Assembly (NCBI RefSeq): GCF_000835495.1
Contig: NW_015622542.1
Coordinates: 3,742,485 to 3,806,484 of the forward strand
Source: Cladophialophora immunda
Lineage: Eukaryota; Ascomycota; Eurotiomycetes; Chaetothyriales; Herpotrichiellaceae
DNA length: 64,000 bases
Reading direction: 5' to 3'
Below are positions 11,913-23,727 of this stretch, piece after piece (positions within the stretch are counted from its first letter, which is position 1; each line of letters begins with the position of its first letter). The notes below the pieces were generated by a model. That model saw nothing but the letters and a program-made list of their open reading frames with translations. It made no database searches and had not been told where the DNA came from. The position numbers were made by a program, and so were the translations under genes.

Positions 11913-12828
11913 CTAGTCTCCATGTATCATCCTTGTTGCCAAAGGATGAGATCTGACTATCAAAACGAGGTAGCCGAGAGCGTAAGGACTTCACTGACCA
12001 TTGAAGAGTAGTACTTACAGTTCAAGGTCGAGAAGACCACCACAATTCCATGCCATTGTCTGCCTTGTCAGCCTGGCACGTGCCTGGCAGAATTCGCGCT
12101 ATTGCGAAACAGGCATAGTTTGCGATAAAGATACGGCAAGGCTCTGGAAGAACAAAATGGCACCATCAAACGCACTCTCGAGATAAGATAACGACGAGAC
12201 AGCTGCCAGATCAAATAGCTGATATCGTCAATTGAGGATAGGGAAATCACTGTGTATAACAATAGAGTAAGTCTCAGTAGTATCTCGGAACGAATAAGTA
12301 AGAGTAACTACCAGAGAACCCTCTTCTCGCCGGACTGTGCCATCTATAGACGCCGTTCAATGGCGACAGCAGCAGTTGGGGGGCAGGACTGCTCGGCCAT
12401 ACAGATGAGAATTAGATGACAAGAACAAACGGTCTGCAACTGGACAGCCGAGCACATAGAGTCACATAGCTGTGTTTCACAGTGGAAGATTGCTGAAAGC
12501 TTTCCGACGCAATGAGTCGTCAACCCAGCCGTCGGGAAAACGTGAGGAACATTGCGAGGAAATTGAAACAGGATCGCTTTTTCGACTCTCTTTATTGGAA
12601 TGTGTTTGATTCGGTGGTCTCTGCTCAGTTGATAATGAGGCAACCCCTAAACCCCAAAAGATACTGCATGGATCTGCCTACCTATCACCAGCACAACCAC
12701 CTCATCGGAGGGGAGAGGCTCGATTCTTCGCGCGTATACTTTCACCAGACAACCCTTCTGTAGTGGTCTTAAGCATCGTGGGCCCTGAAATTGGAAGAAG
12801 AAAGGGCATTCCCGTCGACTGTCCTCCC
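11913..12828. other. Intergenic region, promoter side of the C6 regulator
   Basis: This stretch holds the upstream region of the UPC2-like gene and the 3' flank of the aldo/keto reductase gene. It is locally more A/T-rich (about 12120-12330). No supported gene is seen. Confidence 0.5.
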
Positions 12829-13860
12829 TTACATGTTGAGGTGAGCCCTGCCACGCTCAGGGTAGCGCTCTCCCTTGACCGGATTCCTCTTCAAGATTTC
12901 CGCAATCTCCTTCATCTCGTCGTCGGACAGATCCACGACCTTCGTGTTCTCGACGACCCGCTCCGGCTTGGTGGCGCCGGGGATGGGGATGATGGTGCCC
13001 AGCGTGACCTGCTCTCCGTTCTCCGTGGTGATGGTGCGGCCGCTCAGGCTTCGGACCCAGGCGATGGCGATCTGGGCCTTGGTCACGCCCTTTTTCTCGG
13101 CGAGCTTTTGGACCTCGTCCACGATCTGGTTGTTGTACTCGAGCACGTCGTCCTGGAAGCGCGGCATGTGCTTGCGGATGTCGCCCTCCGGGATGTCGGC
13201 GTGCTTGCGAATGGTTTCGCCCGCCAACGCCCCGCGGCTGAGCGGGCTGTAGGCGACGATGGGGATGTCGAGTCTGGCACAGGTCGCGGCGACGCCGTTG
13301 CGAAGAATGTCCGTGGTCCAGAGCGAGACTTCCACCTCCACGGCCGCAATCGGGTGGATGGCGTGTGCCCTCTCGATCGTACTCGCTTTGACCTCGGACA
13401 AGCCGATGCCGCCGATTTTGCCCTCTTTGACAAGCTGCGCCAGAGCGCCGACCGTCTCTTCAAGCGGTGTGTCATGGTCGAGACGAGCACATTCGAAGAT
13501 GTCGATGCCCTTGGTACCATCGAGAACCTTCAGGCAGTCTTCAACGCTGCGGCGCACGTTTTGCGCAGACCCGTCGGGCTTCAGCTGGCCTGGGACCAGC
13601 CCACCTTTGATGCTGAGCACGACCTTGTCCGCGTCCCCCGGGTGTAGCTTGAAGTACTCATGGAGCAAGTGGCAAGAGTGCCGTTCCGGGGTGCCGTAGA
13701 GTTCACCGCCGTTCCAGAAATTGGCTCCCTGCGAGAGTGCCGTCTCCATGGCTTTGAAGCTGTCGCTGGCTGGTTGTGGAGCCGGTCGCCAAGTTAAGCC
13801 CATCAGACCGTAGCCTATTGGGCCGACGGGCTTCCCAACGATCTTGACGGTGGCAGACAT
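12829..13860 (-). CDS. Aldo/keto reductase, pyridoxal reductase-like (AKR8 type)
   Basis: One exon. I start at the ATG at 13860, giving 343 residues, because MSATVKIVGKPVGPIGYGLMGLTW matches the family N-terminus when read as two short blocks. An upstream ATG at 13923 would add 21 unrelated residues. The TIM-barrel family is shown by FWNGGELYG (catalytic Tyr), VVLSIKGG (catalytic Lys), DIFECARLD and YSPLSRGALAG. The position that is usually the catalytic Asp reads Asn, which is also how I recall the pyridoxal reductase group (fission yeast Plr1). The IPIPGATKPERV block is the NADPH-binding loop. The expected reaction is NADPH-dependent reduction of pyridoxal or another aldehyde in the cytosol. 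The exact substrate is inferred. The N-terminus remains the main uncertainty. Confidence 0.85.
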   Translation of the reverse strand: MSATVKIVGKPVGPIGYGLMGLTWRPAPQPASDSFKAMETALSQGANFWNGGELYGTPERHSCHLLHEYFKLHPGDADKVVLSIKGGLVPGQLKPDGSAQNVRRSVEDCLKVLDGTKGIDIFECARLDHDTPLEETVGALAQLVKEGKIGGIGLSEVKASTIERAHAIHPIAAVEVEVSLWTTDILRNGVAATCARLDIPIVAYSPLSRGALAGETIRKHADIPEGDIRKHMPRFQDDVLEYNNQIVDEVQKLAEKKGVTKAQIAIAWVRSLSGRTITTENGEQVTLGTIIPIPGATKPERVVENTKVVDLSDDEMKEIAEILKRNPVKGERYPERGRAHLNM

Positions 13861-14981
13861 CTCGGAACCGTGAGTGTATGAGATGAACGGGTGTTTTGAG
13901 ATGTCTGGAAACGTCTGGGACACCCACTAGCGCTCGTTATGGATCTGGCCTAGAAACGCTTTAGAGGGCAGCTGTAGACCAAGGTCAGGATTGTATCGTC
14001 GATATTGAGGACATGAACCTTTTAGAAAAGGGCGTTGGGAATCAGAAAAGCGATGGCGTTATAGATCGTTGCCTAGAGAAGCAGGTCATGATGTTGGTCG
14101 TGGTGCGAATACGTCAGGATGGTGCAGTAGCGCAGAGTCTGATATGCAAGGCTCGAGGTGACGGAGCGGAGAAGAGCAGCTGCTTCACTACGTCCGTCTT
14201 GTGATATATTCCCCTGTCAGAAAAAGATCAATGTCATTGTACTATGCTATGAAATACATCTGGGTTTCTGTAAGGGCAACTATCTGCAGGGACAGAAGGG
14301 CGTCGCCGACTGTCGTGGGGGCAAGAAAGAAAGAAGGAATTCATGCGCTTCATCCCACTGTGAAGACCGGGCTCAGAGATGGAAAGCCTGGGTGGTGTGT
14401 AATCCAAAGAGACCCCTTCCCTCGACAGCCACGTCCTCGTCCATGCCACTCCAATTCATGTACAGGTCACGATGTGTTGTAGAGCTTGCTATATCCCGGT
14501 GCCAAAGAAAAGTCAAGAGATGGTGGCCTCCCAAAAAAAACAGGTAGAAACTCGCGGGCACAAACCACTTTTTCCCTCCTCGCAATCCCATCCATCGCAG
14601 CCATCAGGGCCCTGACCTCAACCGAGGAGTTCCTGGCCCTTGTTACAATCTTCGGGCATCAAGCCACGCCTTTGTGCATTGATCATGTCTTCGTTCAATT
14701 AATGGAAAACAGTGCGCCTGTCATGTCTTCCTCGCCGAGGCCATTGGGTATAATTTCTATGCTTGGTGATGTTGATGCTTGTGTGTTGCCGACAACAAAA
14801 AGGAAGGACTCCAAAACTTTCCTGCTTCATGCTTGTCCCAGTCTGTCGCCGACGCAGCGGCCGCAATGCTGGAAAAAAAATTTGAGAAACTCGTCACTCT
14901 GATGAAGGGTATCGTTGACCACCGGTTATCTTCGCACAGCAAATCCGATGTAGAGCCCGCGGGTACGCCGAAGTCCTAGAA
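13861..14981. other. Intergenic region, no gene seen
   Basis: About 1.1 kb between the aldo/keto reductase start and the Rcd1 stop, both minus. Short overlapping frames only. It should contain the reductase promoter (near 13.9-14.3 kb) and the 3' end of the Rcd1 transcript. Confidence 0.5.
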
Positions 14982-16322
14982 TTATTCAAATTGCTCATTT
15001 TGCGTATCGGTAACAGTGTCGCTCAGGTTGATGAGGAGTTGGGCCAGACATCGCTTGGTGGCGGCATCATCTCGGAGGACATTGGAAAAGGTCGCATCTC
15101 GAAGCGGTTCGGGGAGACACTGTCGCAGCGCTTGGCGGGCTCGGTTGTTGTCGCTGAGCCTTGGATTGGCGTCAGCAACAAGCGCTGGATGGGAAACCAT
15201 GGGACTGAAAACTCACCTCAGGAAGCATCTAACTACGTGTTTTAAGAGCCGGACAGTCTGCGTCTCGACCAAGCCAATAACCATGTTGCTCAGGACGGTG
15301 CCGACGGCGTAGAATCTCTCATATGTGGCACAGATATATCCTAGCCCTGTGTCATCAAGCAAAATCTTCTGGACAATGAAGATGGCCACAGTTTTGGACA
15401 GTTCGGAGCCCGTCTCCATGATGCGCAGGCAGAGTGGGATGATCTCTGTGGTCAACAGAAACGTGATTGTTGGCGAAGAGTTGTTGGTGTTTCCGTGTGC
15501 TCCTGGAGTGCCTGCCGGGTTCATCGAGACACCGGATGAGGGTTCATTCTTGACCAGAGCGCCAATGACACCGAGTGACGTGAGCCGCAAGTATTCGAAA
15601 GGTCTTGACTTGGAGGTGGTGTTCAAGAATGGGTAGAGAAAGAGAGGAATATGCGCTGGCGGCGAAAGTTAGCGTCGCGTCCGCTTTCCGAGGCTGTGAG
15701 AATGCTTACCATTAAGAAACAGGCCCCTGGTTTCATTGTGGCTTGCCACACATTGAAGCAAGGCCAAGGCGTTGCACACCCGGTTGCTGGCTGCCGCGGT
15801 GAGCTGACTTGGGTTGAGCAGCGGATAGACAGAGATAATCTCCTGGAGCAGACTGGTCATGACGCCGAAACTGTGCCAGAGAACCAGCGCGAGCTCTGGC
15901 ACTTGTTCCCTTTTCTTACTCAGTTCCATCAGAGCTCCCTCTCGTCGGTTCGGATCCATCAACTCTGCCACCCATTGTAAGACCTTGCGATTCTCTTCCG
16001 ACAGTTGTTGATCCATGCCCGGTGACGCCTGCTCATTCATCGAGGTCAAAGACGGACCCATTGCATTCTGCGAGTTGTCGGCCGTGGCCTGCCGGTTGGT
16101 ATTCTGCGCATGGGAAGAGTTGTGATTCGGGTTGATCGCGAGTCGGGAGTAGTGTTGCTGCTGAGCGGCCGCCGCGGCGGCAGCAACGGCCTGGGCTTGC
16201 GCCTGTTGCTGTCCGTGGCTCAGAGTCTGGTGACTCTGCTGCGGACCGTTGTGCTGCCAGGAGGATTGGTCATGCTGGTTGTATTGTTGCTGGTGCGAGT
16301 AAAGATGCTGTGTTTGAAGCAT
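14982..16322 (-). CDS. rcd1: CCR4-NOT complex subunit Rcd1/Caf40 (CNOT9)
   Basis: Three exons give 409 residues: 15710-16322, 15217-15655 and 14982-15159. Introns 15656-15709 and 15160-15216 have GT/AG ends and keep the frame. From about residue 115 to 405 the protein follows the conserved Rcd1 armadillo-repeat domain almost without break, with [63 protein letters not shown] and RLLKHVVRC. This family scaffolds the NOT module and couples mRNA deadenylation to decay and translational repression in the cytoplasm. The first 110 residues are Gln-, Ala- and His-rich with a run of nine Ala around residues 46-56, a variable disordered extension in fungi. In the segment after the fourth repeat there is a short Gly/Asn/Pro insertion ([13 protein letters not shown]). 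The identification is firm. Confidence 0.95.
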
Positions 16323-17189
16323 GGTGGTTGGAGGCTCGTGTTAGGTCAGGCCAAAGTCATTCTCAGGTCGAAAGGGTGAGGCAGTAAAAATGTCAGACAC
16401 TCGAATGGAGGTTGCAGTCCAAGTCACCGAGCAGGTTCGAGGACAATGTGAGTGACTAAGATCCGAAGTATAGAGGCTGAGACTCGACAATGAAAGGAAC
16501 AAAAGGGATTCGATGCAGGAAGTGCAGAGCGGGGAGCGGGAACGAAATGAAATCGGCCCCCTACTTGCGGTCTGCAGAAAACTCGAAGGGGATCACGAGC
16601 TTAGCCGTGGGCTCACTTCTCTATGGCTCACCGTACATCCCTCCCTAGCGAGGTGAAGTGCCTAGCTCGCCAGATGCTCACAGGCTTTTATGCTTGGCAG
16701 CTTAGTTAAGAAAGAGACCCTTCGGAGGACCTTTCGGCACCTATTAGCCCCCTAATTGGCGCCGCCCAAGCAGCCTTGTAGGCCTTGTTTCAGTTATGCG
16801 ATGATCCAAGCCCTAGTTGTGAACCCTCGCTTTCATACCTAGGTAGGTCGGTACCCTCGTAGGTGTGCGGCAAGTACTCGGTACCTAGCAAAATACTATA
16901 CATCCGGGAAACACTCGCCGCATATTTCTTTAGATTGGCAAACGATCAGTTTCCGTTCTCGGTGTCTCCATATTGTTTGTTTCAAGATGATCTCATTTGT
17001 GCGTTCTGTCCATCATTGTATATTCCATACTCATTTCCATATACAAGCCTCGTCCGTCCACTGTAAGATGGCTTCCATTCGATTACACCCTATGTCCGAC
17101 TGTCAGATCCAGGGCATCCCAAGGTTCTCCGCCCAATGCAATATGCTCCGCTAAGAAACACCAATGAGTTTGGAATCGTCATCTACATT
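16323..17189. other. Promoter region of rcd1
   Basis: About 870 bases between the rcd1 start and the stop of the next minus-strand gene. A perfect 10-base palindrome tacctaggta lies at 16836-16845. Otherwise there are no gene-like frames. Confidence 0.5.
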
Positions 17190-18349
17190 TCATCGTCTCG
17201 ATCTTGATCTGCTGCTTCGTCTCGTTCTTCGGTCCGAGGAACTTTCACTACCTGTGGACAACGTTAGCCAAATGTGTATGCGAGAGACGCCGTGCCACAA
17301 TTGTACTTACTTGATACCGTGTACTCGGAAAAGTAGGAGCTGCCGTAGCCCGAGCTGCTCTTATCGTCACGTCGATTTCTCCTCTTCAGCCCAAGCCACA
17401 GGGCTAGAGCCCCTAATCCCGCAGCCATCCAGCCTGCTGTTCCCCATCCGCTTCTCCTCTTCTCCTCCACGACCTCGGATCTCGCGGGTCTCGTGCCGAA
17501 CCACGTTCTTCGTCCTCTTCCATCCCTGTGCGAGTGCCTTTCGACATACACCTCCTCCTCGGTGCGCCTTCGTCGGGGACCGAGACCGAAAATGGCCAAT
17601 AGTCCATCGATCAATCCCTTGAAGATGCAGCAGGCGCAGAACAGGATGAGGAGAAAGATGCCAGCAATGACACCAATGACAATGCCGGCAATCGCACCTC
17701 CACTTAGTCCACCACCGGAACTGGACGACGAAGGTCCAACAATGATGCTGCCGTCCGTTCCGACAGGCGTTTGGAAAGGTGCGGTGGTAGTAGCACCTCC
17801 AATACTCGTTACGGTGACCAAGGTGTTGCTGGTTGGTCGGAGTGGGGCGCTCGCGGTGTTGGTGATGACTGTGGTGACGGTGTAGAGGCTGCTATAGTAT
17901 CCGGAACTTCCCCCACCCACGGCTGCACAGATTCCCGCAGATTGGCAAAATTGTCCTGACAAACAGCATACGTTGCCGCAGGGGGTTTCTCCGAGAGAGT
18001 ATGAACAGCTGATGGTGCTCGCGGCCACATACGAGCTGTAGGTCGAGGTGACAGTCTTGAGATCTGTCTGCACGAAGGTGACGGTGGTGTATTCCCATTG
18101 CCCAGCGGCGGTTGTCGTGGCTCCAGCTCCGCACTGGGCCTCGTTGTTGGAATCAGTGTAGCAGACCTGGCCAGCTTCACAGCATAGCTGCCCATAGTAT
18201 CCGCATGGGTTTTCACATCTCTTCTCGACATCTTGGAAGTCTTCAAAGCTCTGTAGGAAATCGGGCAAGAGCCCTGCAATAACGGATCGTGAGAGAAGGG
18301 CGGTGAGGAGGAGCGAGGTCAGCGACGCAGGCATCTCGTGGAGTCGCAT
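17190..18349 (-). CDS. Cys-rich single-pass surface membrane protein
   Basis: Two exons (17311-18349 and 17190-17251) separated by a 59-base intron with donor gtaagt, branch gctaac and acceptor cacag, giving 366 residues. An N-terminal signal peptide (LTSLLLTALLSRSVIAG) is followed by two Cys-rich blocks at about residues 44-75 and 112-140, each with a CC pair (GQLCCEAGQVC and GNVCCLSGQFC). A Thr/Ser-rich stalk follows. A glycine zipper-like transmembrane helix (IAGIVIGVIAGIFLLILF) lies near residue 215, then a basic cytosolic region with a second hydrophobic stretch near residue 306. The spliced tail is Ser/Arg-rich. This layout is common in fungal plasma-membrane proteins of unknown role, such as wall-sensor-like proteins. 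I give no function. If the intron is retained the frame ends 14 residues later with a different tail. Confidence 0.75.
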
Positions 18350-21300
18350 GGCTGCAACACAGAGCCGGCCGTCGGTTCGCAGTCACAAGAAGGTGCAGCT
18401 CGGTGTCTTGAGTGCTATATTCGCATTGGGTGTATGTTCCTTTCGGTGGGAAGGTCGAGGCTGGGTTGTTGAAGCAATATTTCGTTGTCCAGCCGCGCAA
18501 CGGGTCTGCGAAAACCTTTGACTTTCCAAAGAACAGCAATAAACAAGAATTAGAGTACGAGAGTAGGAAACATTTGAAGATGAGAGTTAGCGTTGGGCAG
18601 AAGCGTGAGGTTGTTTTTGGGCGCTGGAAGGTGGTGAGGTACCAGCCTCCCCTCGCCCTGCCACCTGGATATTTGACACACGAACAAGTTGAGACCGGCA
18701 GCGAAATTAGAGAGCTCGACAGGTGGCTGGGAAACAACAATTAGACTGATGAGGAAACCATAGCTCGGATCCTGCCGTTAAGAAATGAACAGGACATTCT
18801 CAGGACAAGCCGCTGGTGTTTGGGTCGGTGTGCTGTACCGAGTATGCAAGATGCAGCGGGAGTTGGAGCTGTCCGCACCCATTGGCAGCCAACTGGCAGC
18901 GGGCGAACCGATCCCTCGGCTACGTGTGCTGTCCACCTGAGAGTCATTTTGCCCTGACCTCGTGGTGCGATGAAGTCAAACACTTAAATATTTGTGACAA
19001 TGGTCTGTTCTGGTTACCTAGTAATAGGACCACTGTGAATCTTTTTGTTCCCCCGAGCTTATCGAGCGCCCACTTTTGCTGGGTTGCCTGGTTGCCCTAT
19101 GGCGCCAGCAGCACTACTGGAGGCGCTGTTGATCAGGATCACCGGGCGCCACACTCAACGACCAGCCACTTCTTGGCGCACCGCCACAATATTACCTCCC
19201 TCTCGGCAGAGTTGCCTTGTCTGCCTGATATAATCTCATTTCACCATACAAAGGGGTAGTTGGGATATCGTGGCCCTTGAATGTATCTTCACCTTCCTAC
19301 CATTGTATGCCAGGATTCCAAGTCCTATCCAGTTGAAGATTCGGCAGTTGTGCTCCCCCGCCCCCACCAATGATCCTTCAGCACATCCTAGAGCGAAACG
19401 GTCCATAAGGCCGAAGCCATATGACGTCAATGGGCTGGAATTCGTTTCCGTCGATTTCCGGCGAGGCTGGACAAGGTGGGAAGGCGTAACTTGAACAGCA
19501 AGGTGAATGACACTCAATATGATAGGTAGCTATGCCCCCCAATCATCGATCAATATGGAACTCTTCTGGAATCAGAGAACAACACGTAAACACGTGGGGC
19601 GACCCACTGTCGCAGCTGGCGCATGACCCTCTAGTCTTTTGCAACCAAGGCCTTGCCCCCCTTCAGAGCCTCAGGCATTGTGTGCCGGAATACCAGTCTC
19701 TATCCAGCCTTTCCTGACCCAGTTCTTTGGGGTGCCATTCCCCCTGTCTTGTACACTGAGCTAATCCCTGACCATGGGGAGCGACATAACAGGTTCTAAT
19801 GACGTCCATCCTCTGAGTGGTGTGACATATCCACTGGGCGCCGGCGTAGCGAGGCTTGACGACATGGAAGACATTTTTCAGGGTTTCAATCCGCTACAGA
19901 GACCCTCAGTACCGAAACTGCCTCCCCCCCCCCCGGGTGGTCCTGAGCCTACACTACTGCCTACAGTTGCAATACCAGCTGTGCCGTACACCGCAAGCTG
20001 GGAAACCTGCTTACAACAAGGTGGACAATGATAACGTCAGCTACCAAGCCACCCTCAATCTCCTGTGCCAGCCGGCTGTGTGTCTAGCAACCAATCAACT
20101 AGTCTCTTTCTGAATCTGTGCTTCTGGAAATGTCCCCAGTATCAATGTGCAAATTCATGCAAAGATGGTCTGGGCCTCATATGACGTCGAGCTTCACTCC
20201 TTCCACCGGAGAGGATCCTCCACACCGTTACCAGAAGGATGGAAGTGGAAAGCCTGCAAGATGTGTGTGTCCATGCCACAACATATCTCCCATGAACGGT
20301 ACCTGAGTCGAGCCGCAGGGAGGGCCCAATAGGCACACGTTGGACCCGGTTCGGTAACAGAGAGCGCCTGCTATGATGTCTCCTGTCTTGGCCGCTGGAC
20401 CCAAGCCGGAGGATTTCTGCCGGTATCCGGACTCTGGGGGGCGCCAACTTGCTGAAAGGACAAGCCCTTGTCGGAAAGAGGCTTAAGGAACGCGACGTTG
20501 AACCAACCGCAGATTAGTCACTCCGTCGGATGATCTGCTGCGAGCAGTACTGCCTAACGTTCCACGAGGACATCTAGGTGCATATTGCAGGTTCTCGGGC
20601 CCAATAAGCCAAGCCTCCCAAAGTCCACTATTGACTCTGCGCACTAACAGGCAATTCACGTGCCTGGAGACTCAGGGTTTGCCTCAGTGTCACAGCAGTA
20701 GCGATCAGATCGTGGGAGTAAGTTCAGACCCTGCGTGCTGTCCTCCCGTGCAACAACATCGAGCTACCTGCTAACCGCAATGGTACACAGGTAGACAAGA
20801 AACTCATCTATTGTGCTAGAGCTCTGTATGCGATGGTACCTACAGCTCAGTTCAACGGACATCTTCAGTGTGTGAAACTCGGCAAACTGGTCAGTATCTC
20901 GGGATCTGGAAGCGACTTCCCTTTGCGCCAGACTAGGTAGGCGGCAATCGCCAAGGCTGCATGAGATCGACTTCCTTCCAGAAGGCAGATCACGTTCTGG
21001 ATAATTTCCTGGTTCAGGTTCGCGCCTTTATCTGGGGTCCATGTTGAAGCGGTGCGACCCGACAAATCCAGATGTAGTGAGATACTGGTGGGCATATCAA
21101 TACGTAAGTACCGAGCTGGACGGGACCCTGCTTCGTCTCCATTTCCACCTACAGTAATGATCGCTATCTATATGCAGAGAGGGCAGTGTTGCCAGCCATG
21201 CCACTTCACTGTGGTTTTGGAAGGGTCAGATCTGCCCTGGATCGTCGAAAGCGCTCATTCAGCCCGGGTACTTCGAGCCTGGGGGGACGGTCCATTCGAC

Positions 21301-23028
21301 CGGATTGGCATTCTTCAGTACTGACCGTACTGGCCCCCTGCTCTCGCGCAGAGGCCATGCAAGCAGCCATCGATCCACTTAAACGCCAACGTGGCGACTG
21401 ACAAGATCGTGGACAAGCATTGAGGTTAAGCTTACAACTCCCTGGTCAGTCTTTACGTACAGTACGAAGATGCATTCTCTCTCCAGAGAGTATTCGCTCC
21501 TATGGGCTTGTGCATTCAGGGTTATTGGCAGCAGCTGCCATTGTTAGTTTCATACGGATGACAATGATTTACAAAGACTTGTGAAAGAGCATCGAGTGGC
21601 TGGAGCTGGCGAGCTGGGACCTGCTGCTGAGGCGTGGGCAAAGCGTGGGCACAGCCTTACTTTCGGACTCATGACAATGGCATACAATGAATAGCTGGAA
21701 AGCTCACTTGGGTTTTATCTAGCGACCGCTACAAAAGATAAAGTCACAATATGATGCTGGCTAGATGAAGATGGATGTCAGGGACACGATGCGCTTTCGA
21801 GCTCCTGATGGGTGCCGTTTGTTACTACTGACTACCTCACTATGTCCTACCCTTAGAAGCCAGGTGCTCTGTGCATCGCTATCCCTCCGTCGCTGGATAT
21901 CTCTCCTAGGATTCCTTCCGACATGCCAGACTCTCGACAGGAGTGTTTCAGCCTTGCTCGTTTTGTTGACAAGGCCCGGGCCCTGTCTGAGTTGAGGAAT
22001 GCCAGTGACGCCTAAGGTCGGGCGGTAGCCCATTTGCACTGGTTTTGGTGGACCAGTCGTGGGAAACTCCGGCGCCACTATGTCATCGAGCAGGGCTGCC
22101 AGGGCCGCCTAAAGTCGGATATGCGGCGGGTATTTTTGCTGCCTGTGATGGGTGGTTCTAGTGGTGGTGGTAAGTGGTGGTGGTGGTGATGCCCCTCTGG
22201 TGCGAGTCGCTCTAGGTGCTGCTCCCGTACTCGTACCCCCTCCTGCCATCAATCCTACCACCCAGCTGTCCTCCATTTCCACCATGCCCACCATGTCCAC
22301 TACCTATGCCCACAATGCCCACATATTGGAGTCTACCTGTGGTTAAGGGGGCCGGTACTCCGTCACAGTACCGGGGGCTCGCTGGCATCCTGTCCATAAC
22401 GACTCTCCCATCATGCCTGGGGATTACAGCATTCCCAACCCTACCAACCCCTACCAAGACGCCAACCCTTGAGCACAGCGGAGCTATTCCTATGATGCGT
22501 AGCGTAGAATTAGGGCAAGCCACTTTCTGCCTCTTTGGGACTGGTAGAAACTAAGGTTGCAGATGGGTTCTGGCTGACTGATGAAGGCACAACTGGGTCT
22601 TGCTGCACAGTGAGATAGCGAGCTAGCAGGGGTGTGCATGATTAATGCGCCTTCTGAGAACGGAATAGCCCATTTCTTCTCCATCTCGCGCCCGGGACCA
22701 GGGTGATTGCTGGCGCTTCCAAGTTGACCGAGACGCCAGGACCAAATCGAAACGTCTGCTCCGAGTGGACGGTGGTGGGCGTGTTGAAACCACAAGCACT
22801 CGCGTCCTGGCCAAGTCTGGGATTCAGCAGACCACCCTTTGCTACCCACGCCAGCCTCGTGCTCGGACGGGCCTTGTATAAGAAATGCACTTGCCCCCCA
22901 CCATGTGCCTTTGCGGCCCCTCCTCTCTCCAGCCCATTCTGATAACTGAACTACCAACGAAAACCCAAGTAGTGAACATCTACCACAATATTCCTTGACA
23001 ATCATCACACCTCAGAACCAGAACCATC
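18350..23028. other. Long intergenic region (4.7 kb), no gene seen
   Basis: It separates two divergently transcribed genes, the Cys-rich membrane protein (minus) and the bZIP gene (plus). The frames are short, Arg/Ser/Pro-rich and mutually overlapping. No splice-joined family could be found. It contains a homopolymer C tract near 19923-19936 and a GGT-rich simple repeat at 22161-22189, followed by imperfect ccaccatgc copies to about 22320. Promoter elements of the bZIP gene are expected in the last kilobase. Confidence 0.4.
22161..22189 (+). repeat. GGT-rich simple repeat
   Basis: Runs of gtg/ggt triplets broken by a short taa spacer. Purine-rich simple sequence, intergenic. Confidence 0.7.
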
Positions 23029-23727
23029 ATGACCGACTACCGCTCTGCCAACGGCTGGGCCCAGCAAGCTGCCACCTTCTCGCCCATCGATACCTCCTTT
23101 CAATGGGACTACGCTGGCGTCCAGTCACCCAAGAACATGGTTAGCCACTACAACGACCTTTTGCAAAGAGCGGCCGACTTCTACGCCACCCTCGACAACT
23201 CCTTCGACAGCATGTCGTCGTCCGGATCAGACAGCTCTTACAGATCAACGCCGGAGCGCCGAGTGTCACCGACGAGCAGCAGCAGTGTCGTCGCTCAAGT
23301 AAAGAGCTCCATTCCCGACAAGATCGAGGTAAGCTTGAAACGTCACCCGGTAGAGCGAAATCGTGGCGGCTGACAAAGTCTATAGAGAAGACGAGAACAA
23401 AACCGCTCATCGCAGCGAGCATACAGGGAGCGCAAAGAGCGCCATCAGAAGGAGCTCGAAGAACAGATCACCCAATGGCAGCAAAAGCATCAGATGCTTT
23501 CCCGATCGTACTCGCAGCAAACCGAGGAAGTTGCCCGTCTAAAGGCGCAAATCGAGCAGCTCAACGGCGAAATCACCCAGCTCCAGTCCGGGTTGCCCAA
23601 TCTTTGTGGGTCGTTATGCCAATCGCCCCAAGAGTTCGACCTGGTGCCGTTCTTCAACACGGATGCGCTGAGCCCGCAGAGTACTCCGCGGCTATCGCAT
23701 TCCATTCCAAGCAGGCGTAACTCTTGA
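23029..23727 (+). CDS. bZIP transcription factor (Yap/AP-1-like basic region)
   Basis: Two exons (23029-23328 and 23386-23727) with a 57-base intron (donor gtaagc, branch gctgac, acceptor tatag) give 213 residues. The basic region begins exactly at the second exon, residue 101, with RRREQNRSSQRAYRERKERH, carrying the fungal AP-1-like NRxxQRxxR signature. A leucine-zipper-like coiled coil follows to about residue 165. The N-terminal 100 residues are acidic and Ser-rich and may activate. The C-terminal 45 residues hold two Cys and a Ser/Arg-rich end. That falls short of the full Cys-rich domains of yeast Yap1, so redox control is not supported. It should be a nuclear dimeric DNA-binding protein. 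I name no orthologue. Confidence 0.88.

Noticed and set aside
12763..13647. A 294-codon plus-strand frame opposite the aldo/keto reductase
   Set aside because: Antisense shadow of the reductase gene in a G/C-rich coding region.
22216..22554. A Pro-rich plus-strand frame of 112 codons
   Set aside because: Produced by simple repeats (ccacc/atgcc); no promoter, splice or family support.
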